Shown here one piece after another: positions 44,701 to 52,038 of a DNA stretch of 64,000 bases. Position numbers and translations under genes: made by a program. Each line of letters begins with the position of its first letter. Position 1 is the first letter of the stretch. The notes beneath the pieces are model-generated. The model was not told the DNA's origin and did no database searches. It saw nothing but the letters and a program-made list of their open reading frames with translations. This DNA is from Sphingopyxis sp. MSC1_008 (GTDB taxonomy: Bacteria; Pseudomonadota; Alphaproteobacteria; Sphingomonadales; Sphingomonadaceae): NCBI RefSeq assembly GCF_023197165.1, contig NZ_JALPRD010000010.1, positions 62,001-126,000 on the forward strand, given 5' to 3'.

Positions 44701-46475
44701 GCGATCGCCTGACCGGCGACGGCGGCGCAAATTATATCGCGGGCGGCAAAGGCGAGGACATGGTCACCGGCGGCGGCGGCGATGATGTCTTGGCCGGTGG
44801 TCGGGGTGCGGACGTTCTCGACGGAGGCGCGGGAACCGACACCGCCGATTACAGGGGCAATTACGGGGCGGTGTGGGTCAATTTGGCCACGGGCATCGGC
44901 AAATGGAACTACGCCGAAGGTGAAACCTATGTCGGCATTGAAAATGTCGCAGGCACGGAATTCAACGATCGTATCGAGGGTAACGCCGGGGCCAACGCCA
45001 TAACCGGCAGCGGCGGTGACGACCGGATCGCCGGCGGCGGCGGAGACGACAATCTCGATGGCGGCGCTGGCGCTGATAGGCTGGATGGCGGCGCGGGTAT
45101 GGACACTGTTTATTATGGGGGCAATCCTGGGGCAGTTTGGGTCAACCTGGCAACTGGTATCGGCCAATGGAACTGGGCCGAGGGCGACGTCCTGACGAGC
45201 ATCGAGAATGTTTTTGGGACCAGCTATGACGACCGGCTCGATGGTTCGGCGGTCGCAAACAGGCTATATGGTGGAGAAGGTGCAGATTTGATCGGGGGCG
45301 GTGCAGGAGCCGACTTGCTCGCCGGCGGTGCCGGCGCGGATACGCTGGATGGCGGCGCTGACGAAGACACCGCAGATTATGGCGGCAATTCGGGCGCGGT
45401 TTGGGTCGACCTGACGATGGGCATCGGCAAATGGGGCGCGGCCGAGGGCGATGTCCTGACAGGCATCGAGAATGTCATCGGCACCAGCGATGACGACCGG
45501 CTCTACGGATCGTCGGGCATCAACCAGCTCCACGGCCAAAACGGCAACGACCGCCTGTCCGGCGCCGCCGGCGCTGATCTGCTCGATGGCGGTATAGGTG
45601 AGGATATCGCCGATTATACAGGCAATTTCGGCGCTGTGTGGATCGATCTTGCGGCGGGCACCGGCACCTGGAACTGGGCGCATGGCGATGTTCTGACGAG
45701 CATCGAGAATGTCGTCGGCACCGATTACGGAGACTGGCTCTACGGCTCCGCCGCGGCAAATGCGCTCCACGGCGGCAAGGGCGAGGACCGGCTTGTCGGC
45801 CGCGAGGGCAACGACCTTCTTTCAGGCGGTGCCGGTGCCGATCTGCTCGACGGCGGGGCGGACGAGGATATCGCCGATTATGCCGGCAATTACGGCGCGG
45901 TGTGGGTCGACCTTGCGACGGGCAAGGGCACTTGGAACTGGGCGCATGGCGACACGCTGACTGGCGTGGAGAATGTCCGCGGCACGAGCTGGGGCGACTG
46001 GCTCTACGGTTCGGCAGGGGCGAACAAGCTGTACGGCGAGGACGGCAATGACCGGCTGGTCGGCGGCGGCGGGAACGATACGCTCGATGGCGGCGCGGGC
46101 GATGACGTGGCCTATTATTCCGGGCTCAAGGACGATTACTGGATCGAAATCGCGAACGGGCAAGCGACCGTCACCGACCTGCGGACCAACATCGATGGCG
46201 ACGACGGACAGGACGTGCTGACGGGCATTGAGAGCATCCGGTTCAAGGACGGAACGCTGGTATCGCTGACGGAACAGTCGCTCGCGTCAAGGGCCAGTTC
46301 CGGGAGCGAGGCGGGGGCGGCCGCCTTGACCGCGTCGGCGACCCTGGACCCGGCCCTAAGCCGGATGGTGAACGATATGGCGAGCTTCGTAGGCGCGGCG
46401 TTCGATCGCGTCGCAGCGTTCGACAGAGCGCTGGGCCGGCCCGGGGCGGGCACGATCGGCAACGAATTATATTGA
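41703..46475 (+). CDS. RTX protein 3: ELWxxDGT repeats plus RTX modules
   Basis: A 1590-residue predicted type I substrate with AGGGGGA 6 nt before the ATG. Residues about 1-810 carry around 15 ELWxxDGT-type repeats (for example VWRSDGTNAGT, ELWISDGTTGGT, ELWKSDGTDAGT, ELWRTDGTTAGT), each preceded by a GxxxYF strand, consistent with beta-propellers. From about 820 come RTX nonapeptides and seven modules of the AVWVDLATGIGKWNYAEGD kind. The terminal YYSGLKDDYWIEI domain and the tail LDPALSRMVNDMASF match RTX protein 2. No enzyme motif seen; adhesion or surface-layer roles are plausible but unproven. Confidence 0.87.
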   Translation: MTSVVFAANDGVKGVELWRLDSATGTPVLVKDINPGAGHSQIGNITQCGDYAFFTAYDGQSLGLYRTDGTESGTIRLTSLANVNNLDMVAAHGTLYFIGPGSTALFKSDGTPEGTVQLFDAGGASMDLVGETASGLLFQTGGYIWQTDGTIGAVKPLAAVADVYSPGITVNGVRYFTRGDPANNALWRSDGTVGGTYEIGVPGVAVNFVNMGGTVYFLVSEPSGLKGVWRSDGTNAGTVKVRDLVGGYMTLYSDGQQLFITEGGTIATWDGQSDEFSVIASGLLGGPSNFRTANGVTYFDASPNNNDNRGREPWRTDGTAAGTYILKDIRPGTRTSNPVGGVAFDGKFLFGANDGIYGQELWISDGTTGGTVLKSDIGAINRLDPSSIVQPASIVTFQNVSGQTETVFVAAEEPANGSGPGSRALYYSVGNGLATRLGDIASGTIRDADAVGTSVFFWVGGDLFRYTGNGAPAELVKSGVNGNFGTAFNGQYYFASNSELWKSDGTSSGTTVVKALNAPISGLAINNGKLYLNAGYDSGNLWVTDGTTAGTILLRETPHTEFMSYGARELTAAGNLVFFVSSSVPNAQGYDRELFATDGTTVFRVKDIWRGFQPGGGNVYLANSDPAQLRAIGNTLYFTANNGVNGRELWKSDGTDAGTVMVKDITSDQTSDVGPTNLTVGGDKLFFQQAEPFEGTRLWVSDGTAAGTTKVAAVTGPVSNLTSAGDRVVFTYNNGTNGLELWSSDGTSAGTFMVADLTPGAGSTTLIEWLGKDGIVYFSFANPVHGKELWRTDGTTAGTFQVTSAQAAGDGNPYGFTLIEANLPNIAGTEGNDRLVGTSQADWIAALGGNDALVGGAGGDRLDGGADIDTADYTDNFGAIWVDLATGIGKWNYAEGDRLTSIENVTGTDFGDRLYGDDGINVLRGGKGNDIVLGRGGNDVINGGLGADELDGGAGVYDTVDYTGDEGAVWVDLQAGLGQWNSADGDILRNFENIVGTDFGDRLTGDGGANYIAGGKGEDMVTGGGGDDVLAGGRGADVLDGGAGTDTADYRGNYGAVWVNLATGIGKWNYAEGETYVGIENVAGTEFNDRIEGNAGANAITGSGGDDRIAGGGGDDNLDGGAGADRLDGGAGMDTVYYGGNPGAVWVNLATGIGQWNWAEGDVLTSIENVFGTSYDDRLDGSAVANRLYGGEGADLIGGGAGADLLAGGAGADTLDGGADEDTADYGGNSGAVWVDLTMGIGKWGAAEGDVLTGIENVIGTSDDDRLYGSSGINQLHGQNGNDRLSGAAGADLLDGGIGEDIADYTGNFGAVWIDLAAGTGTWNWAHGDVLTSIENVVGTDYGDWLYGSAAANALHGGKGEDRLVGREGNDLLSGGAGADLLDGGADEDIADYAGNYGAVWVDLATGKGTWNWAHGDTLTGVENVRGTSWGDWLYGSAGANKLYGEDGNDRLVGGGGNDTLDGGAGDDVAYYSGLKDDYWIEIANGQATVTDLRTNIDGDDGQDVLTGIESIRFKDGTLVSLTEQSLASRASSGSEAGAAALTASATLDPALSRMVNDMASFVGAAFDRVAAFDRALGRPGAGTIGNELY

Positions 46476-46489
46476 TGGGCGCCGGTCAG

Positions 46490-46516
46490 ACCCGTTGGGT
46501 TTATCCACCCGGGTTT
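46490..46516 (+). terminator. Weak terminator-like hairpin after RTX gene 3
   Basis: GGGT TTATCC ACCC forms a short stem followed by GGGTTTTCCC. The stem is only 4 bp and the T-run is short, so this is a tentative call for the end of the RTX gene transcript. Confidence 0.25.
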
Positions 46517-46771
46517 TCCCGCGAAATGATGGGCCCCTTGGCATGGGATTGCGCGCAGCGACGGCGACGCGCGGGATAATGGCCGCGTTCGTGGCAGGTC
46601 TCGCGGCACTTCGGGATGATATGGGCCCGGCTTCGCTGCCCGCTCCATATCGTTTGCAAGGCTGAACGCTCAGGGTTCCGTCTATATTGTCAATCCTGAT
46701 GCGTGCGACTAGGAGCGGCGGAACTCGCGGCGCAGCCGAGCGTTTGCCCGCATCCGGTCCCTGTCCTAAGA

Positions 46772-47560
46772 ATGGTTGTCTCGATGTTCTGGAAACGCCG
46801 GCCTAAGTCCGCGAACCCGGCAAACCGCGAATTTTCGGTGCCTTCGGGACAGCGGGTCTATGCGGTCGGCGACATTCACGGTCGCGACGATCTGTTCGCC
46901 GCGCTGCTTGAGCAAATTGAACGGGACAGCGCGGCGCGGGGCCCCTTGCCGACGACGCTTATTCTCCTTGGCGACCTAGTCGATCGGGGCCCGGAATCGG
47001 CCGCGGTGGTTGAGCGCGCGCGCCAGCAGGACGGGCGCTGGGACGAATTCCACTGGATCACGGGCAACCATGAAGAAGCATTTCTTCGCGCGCTTTCGGG
47101 CGACCTCGAAGCGCTGAAGTTTTTCTGCCGTTATGGCGGCGAAGAGACGATCGTCAGTTACGGCCTCGATAGGGACGTTCTCCGCCGAATGGACTATGCC
47201 GAGTTGGCGCTTGTCCTTCCGACGCTTGTGCCGCCCGAGCATCTGGCTTTTCTCGACAGCGGAAACCCCTGGGTTCGGCGCGGCGACTATCTGTTCGTTC
47301 ATGCCGGTATCCGGCCCGGCGTCGATATCGAGGAGCAGAAATTGTCGGACCTGCGCTGGATCCGGCAGCCGTTCCTCGATGACGGACGCGATCATGGCAT
47401 GTGCGTCGTCCACGGACATACGATTACCGATGCGCCAGAGCATCGAGGAAACCGCCTTGGCATCGATACGGGCGCTTATGCCTCGAACCGCCTTACAGCG
47501 GTCGGGCTTGAAGGGAGCCAACTCTGGTTCTGCACGGCTGAACCGGAACGCGAGGGATGA
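46772..47560 (+). CDS. Serine/threonine-type metallophosphoesterase
   Basis: A 262-residue calcineurin-like phosphatase. Metal-binding motifs appear in order: GDIHGR, GDLVDRGPES, GNHEEAF, FVHAGIRPG and VVHGHT, matching the bacterial PrpA/PPP-type family. Starts at 46772 and 46784 are both possible; no strong Shine-Dalgarno supports either. No signal peptide. Its place just ahead of an exopolysaccharide cluster that includes a tyrosine autokinase makes a regulatory dephosphorylation role conceivable, but PPP phosphatases mostly act on Ser/Thr or small nucleotides, so the link is only positional. Confidence 0.85.
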   Translation: MVVSMFWKRRPKSANPANREFSVPSGQRVYAVGDIHGRDDLFAALLEQIERDSAARGPLPTTLILLGDLVDRGPESAAVVERARQQDGRWDEFHWITGNHEEAFLRALSGDLEALKFFCRYGGEETIVSYGLDRDVLRRMDYAELALVLPTLVPPEHLAFLDSGNPWVRRGDYLFVHAGIRPGVDIEEQKLSDLRWIRQPFLDDGRDHGMCVVHGHTITDAPEHRGNRLGIDTGAYASNRLTAVGLEGSQLWFCTAEPEREG

Positions 47561-47687
47561 TACGGAGGCCCCGCTTGCCGCGCGGTCGGTGCGCCGATAA
47601 GGCCAAGACGGCTTTTCGTTGCGAAATAGGGGTTTCGGGCGCAAAGTTGCGGCGCCGAAACGGTTAATACGATAAAGGTTTCCGCCA

Positions 47688-49655
47688 ATGCACTTCTCCC
47701 GCGTTGCCAAAATCGCCGAACGGCAATTCCGTCAACTCGACCGCGTCGTAACACGCTTGTTGCTGGCCTTCGCACATATGCCGCGCTCGCGCCGCCGGTG
47801 GGTGGCGATCGCGATGGACGCGATCATCGGTGCCATCGCCGTCTGGGGCGCATTGTTCCTGCGGACCGGGGATCCTTTTTGGGGCTGGAAGCCGTATCTG
47901 ATTCTGACGGTCACCGGCCTGTCGATCTGGTTCCTCATCGCGGTGCCGCGCAAGACCTACATGACGCTGCTGCGGTTTGCAGGCGGGCGGACGATGATGG
48001 GGCTGGGGGTTTCGGTCGCCATTATGGCGGTTCCGATGACGCTCTTGTTCATGATCGTCTCGATTCCGGGCGTTCCCCGTACGATGGGGTTGCTTTTCCC
48101 TGTCATCTTTCTTTCACTTCTGTGTCTTAGTCGCCTGCTCATCCGCTTTGCGCTCGTCGACATACTTGCCGGAGGCCGGCCGCTACTCGGAACCTATCGC
48201 CGCGTCGCCATCTATGGCGCCGGACGGGCGGGGCAGCAGCTCGCCATGGGGTTGCGCCATGAGTCGCAGTTGAAGGTGGTCGCTTTCATCGACGACGACG
48301 CGCGTCTCGACGAGCAATTGCTCGACGGCATTCCCGTCTTTGCGGCAAGCAAGCACGAAAATATCATCGACGATTTCGCAATTCAGGAAATCCTGCTCGC
48401 CATTCCCAGCGCGACCCGCGCGCGGCGACGCGAGATTGTCGAATTCCTGTCGACACAGAGCGTCGCGGTACGAACCCTGCCCAGCGTCGGGCATATCGTC
48501 GAAGGCCGCGTTGCGATCAGCGACCTTCGCGACGTGCAGATCGAGGAGTTGCTGGGCCGGGATCCTGTTCCGCCGAACGAATTGCTGATGGGCCGGAACA
48601 TCGCCGGCAGGGTCGTGCTGGTGACGGGGGCCGGTGGATCGATCGGAAGCGAGCTTTGCCGCCAGATCATTGGTTGCCGGCCAAGCCGCCTGATCCTGGT
48701 AGAGCAGAGCGAGTTCGCTCTTTATCAGATCGATCGCGAGCTGGTCGAAATCGCAAGGCGCATGGGCTTTGCGACCGTGATTGTACCCGAACTTTGCGAC
48801 GTCGCCGACCAGGCGTCGATCGGCCGGGTGTTGAGGCGCTACCAGCCGGAGACGCTGTTCCATGCCGCGGCGTACAAGCATGTTCCACTGGTCGAGAGCA
48901 ACCCGATCGCGGGACTTCGCAACAATGTGATGGGGACGCTCAATACGGTGCTGGCGGCGGAAGGGGCCGGCGTCGGGCACTTCATTCTGGTCAGCACCGA
49001 CAAGGCGGTGCGCCCGACGAATGTGATGGGTGCTTCGAAGCGCATTTGCGAGCTGATATTGCAGGCCCGCGCCGCGGAAAAGGGTGGCTGCAACCTTTCA
49101 ATGGTGCGGTTTGGCAATGTGCTGGGTTCGAGCGGCTCGGTCGTGCCGCTCTTCAAGCAGCAGATCGCTTCAGGCGGCCCCGTGACGATTACCGATAGGC
49201 GGGTGACCCGCTATTTCATGACGATCCCCGAGGCCGCGCAGCTTGTCATCCAGGCCGGCTCGATGGCTCGTGGAGGCGAAGTCTTCATGCTCGAAATGGG
49301 GCAGCCGGTCCGTATCTATGATCTGGCTGCGACGATGATTCGGCTGAGCGGTCTTAGCGAGCGCACCCCTGACAATCCCGAAGGCGACATCGAATTGCGC
49401 GAAATTGGCCTGCGTCCGGGCGAAAAGCTTTATGAGGAGCTTCTGCTGGGGAATAACCCGCGTCGGACCAAGCACGAACGAATCGTCATGGCGGAGGAGG
49501 TTTTTCTTGCTTGGGCCGAGTTGGAAAAGCGGCTTTCCGACCTTGCGGCCTTCCTGGAAGCCGGGGATTCGGATCGTGCGAAAATCCTTATGGCCGAGCT
49601 CGTCCCCGAATACCATCTGAACGAGGATGCTGCACGAGAATCGGTTGCTGGCTGA
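47688..49655 (+). CDS. WbpM/CapD-like membrane nucleotide-sugar 4,6-dehydratase
   Basis: A 655-residue polysaccharide protein. Four membrane helices occupy about residues 35-165, then two Rossmann domains: the first begins VAIYGAGRAGQQLAMGL, the second VVLVTGAGGSIGSELCRQI. The catalytic region reads LVSTDKAVRPTNVMGASKR, with Met in place of the Tyr of classic short-chain epimerases, as in WbpM, which makes UDP-4-keto-6-deoxy sugars from UDP-GlcNAc. It probably starts the route to a deoxy-amino sugar such as QuiNAc or FucNAc. An aminotransferase at the window end may use its product. Confidence 0.92.
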   Translation: MHFSRVAKIAERQFRQLDRVVTRLLLAFAHMPRSRRRWVAIAMDAIIGAIAVWGALFLRTGDPFWGWKPYLILTVTGLSIWFLIAVPRKTYMTLLRFAGGRTMMGLGVSVAIMAVPMTLLFMIVSIPGVPRTMGLLFPVIFLSLLCLSRLLIRFALVDILAGGRPLLGTYRRVAIYGAGRAGQQLAMGLRHESQLKVVAFIDDDARLDEQLLDGIPVFAASKHENIIDDFAIQEILLAIPSATRARRREIVEFLSTQSVAVRTLPSVGHIVEGRVAISDLRDVQIEELLGRDPVPPNELLMGRNIAGRVVLVTGAGGSIGSELCRQIIGCRPSRLILVEQSEFALYQIDRELVEIARRMGFATVIVPELCDVADQASIGRVLRRYQPETLFHAAAYKHVPLVESNPIAGLRNNVMGTLNTVLAAEGAGVGHFILVSTDKAVRPTNVMGASKRICELILQARAAEKGGCNLSMVRFGNVLGSSGSVVPLFKQQIASGGPVTITDRRVTRYFMTIPEAAQLVIQAGSMARGGEVFMLEMGQPVRIYDLAATMIRLSGLSERTPDNPEGDIELREIGLRPGEKLYEELLLGNNPRRTKHERIVMAEEVFLAWAELEKRLSDLAAFLEAGDSDRAKILMAELVPEYHLNEDAARESVAG

Positions 49656-49823
49656 GGTCTCGAAAACGGCCTCGACGCGTCTGCGGCGCGGTTGACTTTG
49701 CCCAAGGGACTGCTTACCCGCCGCTATCGCTTTCGGCCTCTCCGTCCGTACGTGTCTGAAGTCGACGCGGGCGGGGTCGGGCCCGGCTCCACTATCACCC
49801 CCGTTCTGGACTATTTCTCCTAG

Positions 49824-51233
49824 ATGCAAACACATCGCAATGCCGAATGGTCCCCGTTCCGTTGGCTGAAGCCTGAATGGCTGCTGGGTGCATTCATCCT
49901 GTTCGTTTTCCTGCTGGGCGGCGGAGCGCGTAACGATCTTGTCTCGCTGCCGTTTCTGCGCGGCGTGTCCGCGGTTTTGCTGGTGGTCCTTCTGGCCGGA
50001 TGCAGTGAGCGGATCGTCGAGGCGCGCCGGCCGTTTGTGGTGATCGGCGTGATCGCTGCCTTTCTGCTGATCGAGCTTGTTCCGCTTCCGCACGGTTTGT
50101 GGACGATGTTCCCGGGGCGCGACATTATCGAAACGGTCGACAAGACCGCCGGACTCGGGGCAATTGCACGATCTTGGGCGATCGAGCCCTATTTTGCCTG
50201 GAACGCGCTTTTCTCGCTCGTCGTACCCGCCGCGGCACTCGCCTGTCTGGCGCTGGCTGGTGACACCGCCGGGCGCGGACTTGTGACGCTGCTGCTCGTA
50301 ATCGCTGCCGTCGCGGCGGCGCTCGGTATTCTCCAGCTCGTTGGCAGCAGCAACAGCATTACCTATCTTTATCGGATCACCAATCGCGATTCGTCGGTCG
50401 GGTTGATGGCGAACCGTAACCATCATGCCCTGTTGCTGGCATGCGCGATGCCGCTCATCGCGCTGTGGATGTCGCACTGGCGCGGCCGTGCACGGTCATT
50501 CGCGGGAGCGCAGATCACGGCGGGCTTGGCTCTGGCGCTCCTGTTCCCACTCATCGTGCTTACCGGAAGTCGCGCGGGTCTGGTGCTGGGCGCCATGGGG
50601 TTCGTCGCCGCGCTGTGCCTTTACAGGATGCCGGAGTATACGAAATCGCGGCGCGATGTGCGCACGCTCTATTTCGACGTCCGGATCATGTGGGTGCTGA
50701 TGGTGGTGGCTCTGATTGCCGCCTCGCTCTTCGCTGGGCGCGCCACATCGTTCGATCGCTTGGCCGCGACGGGAGAAGGCGAGATCGATCGCCTCGGCAT
50801 GTTCCCTGTCTTGTGGCGCATGATGATCGACCATTTCCCTCTCGGTATGGGAGCGGGGTCGTTTGTTCCCTTGTTCAAGCTATATGAACCGGACAGTTTC
50901 CTGAATCCCAGCTATTATAACCATGCGCACAATGATTTCATGGAACTGTTGATCGATCACGGAATATTCGGCGCTGCAGCGATCGCCGCCGCCGGATTGG
51001 CCTGGTTGGGCGGCGCGGTGTCGATTTGGCGCGCGGACGAAACCGAGCGCCGTAGCTTTCGCTGGCGTGCCGGTGCCACGGGCTTGTGGATCATCCTGCT
51101 CTGCGCCGTCGCAAGTATCGTTGATTATCCGCTGCGCGTCCCCTCTATCCAGGTGCTGGCAATGATCAGTGTCTTTTGGATTATCCGGGCGAAGCGCGCG
51201 GCGGACGATATATCGCGGTCGTCCGCCGACTAG
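49824..51233 (+). CDS. O-antigen ligase / polymerase-type membrane protein (WaaL/Wzy)
   Basis: A 469-residue protein with about ten to twelve hydrophobic helices. The diagnostic periplasmic loop carries GRATSFDRLAATGEGEIDRLGM and the motif NPSYYNHAHNDFMELLIDHG; the H-x-x-x-x-E/L pattern is typical of the Wzy_C/O-antigen ligase family. It would join lipid-linked oligosaccharide units to a chain or to lipid A, facing the periplasm. Ligase and polymerase cannot be separated by sequence alone. Its position beside wza-like and kinase genes favours a Wzy-dependent exopolysaccharide pathway. Confidence 0.87.
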   Translation: MQTHRNAEWSPFRWLKPEWLLGAFILFVFLLGGGARNDLVSLPFLRGVSAVLLVVLLAGCSERIVEARRPFVVIGVIAAFLLIELVPLPHGLWTMFPGRDIIETVDKTAGLGAIARSWAIEPYFAWNALFSLVVPAAALACLALAGDTAGRGLVTLLLVIAAVAAALGILQLVGSSNSITYLYRITNRDSSVGLMANRNHHALLLACAMPLIALWMSHWRGRARSFAGAQITAGLALALLFPLIVLTGSRAGLVLGAMGFVAALCLYRMPEYTKSRRDVRTLYFDVRIMWVLMVVALIAASLFAGRATSFDRLAATGEGEIDRLGMFPVLWRMMIDHFPLGMGAGSFVPLFKLYEPDSFLNPSYYNHAHNDFMELLIDHGIFGAAAIAAAGLAWLGGAVSIWRADETERRSFRWRAGATGLWIILLCAVASIVDYPLRVPSIQVLAMISVFWIIRAKRAADDISRSSAD

Positions 51234-51308
51234 TCGCTGGCCTGAAGCAGTGACACCTGATAGGTGCCGCCTATCGCACTCGAACAAGCAAGTTCGCGAG
51301 GAGTTTTG

Positions 51309-52025
51309 ATGCGCCGAATGTTTTTGACCGGGGCTTTGATGATGGTGGCGCTGAGCGCCTGCGCGGGGCAAAGGGAGCTGGGCGGGAGTCCTGCAATCAG
51401 CGTGGTGAACGAAAGGAGCCTCCGTGCGCCCGACGGAAGCCCGGCGGAAACCGCCGACCGGACGTACCGCGTCGGTGCGCGCGACAAGCTGCTCGTCGAC
51501 GTTTTCGGTATCGAGGAGCTTAAGGCGCGCGATTTCGAGACTGACGGCACGGGCCAGCTCGCTCTGCCTCTCGCTGGCCGCATCGATGCGAACAACAGGA
51601 CGCTGGCCGAACTGGAAGCCGAAGTCGTACAGCGGTTGCGGCTAGCCCATGTCCGTAACCCTCAGGTCAGCATCAACGTGCGCGAGATCAACAGCCGCAC
51701 GGTGACGCTCGACGGCAGCGTGCGCGAGCCTGGCTCCTATCCCGCAGTTTCAGACCTGACGCTGATGCGCGCCGTGGCGCGTGCCAAGGGTGTTACGGAA
51801 TATGCGAAGCTGGATGACGTGGTCGTTTTTCGCACCGTAGAGGGCCGGCAGATGGTTGCGCTTTACAATCTCGGCGCGATCCGCCGGGGCGCTTATGAAG
51901 ATCCGCCGCTGTTTGCGAATGACGTCGTTGTCGTGGGGGAATCCCAGGGGCGCCGTCTGTTCCAGAGCATCGTTCAGGCCGGCGCGCTGGTTACGGCGCC
52001 CATTGTGGCCTTGCTGCAAAGATAA
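51309..52025 (+). CDS. Polysaccharide export lipoprotein (Wza-like)
   Basis: A 238-residue outer-membrane export protein. GAGGAG lies 5 nt before the ATG. The signal sequence ends in a lipobox, VALSAC, with Cys as the lipidated residue. The Poly_export domain follows (YRVGARDKLLVDVFGIEELKARDF, GQLALPLAGRIDANNRTLAELEAEVVQRL), then one SLBB domain (TVTLDGSVREPGSYPAVSDLTLMRAVARAKG). It lacks the long C-terminus of E. coli Wza, as is usual in alphaproteobacteria. It is 13 nt ahead of the kinase gene, forming a transport pair. Confidence 0.93.
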   Translation: MRRMFLTGALMMVALSACAGQRELGGSPAISVVNERSLRAPDGSPAETADRTYRVGARDKLLVDVFGIEELKARDFETDGTGQLALPLAGRIDANNRTLAELEAEVVQRLRLAHVRNPQVSINVREINSRTVTLDGSVREPGSYPAVSDLTLMRAVARAKGVTEYAKLDDVVVFRTVEGRQMVALYNLGAIRRGAYEDPPLFANDVVVVGESQGRRLFQSIVQAGALVTAPIVALLQR

Positions 52026-52038
52026 TCGGACTTAGTTG

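Noticed and set aside
33400-46200. Regular repeats that could be taken for CRISPR or satellite DNA
   Set aside because: The repeats are in frame and encode RTX glycine-rich modules, with no spacer structure.
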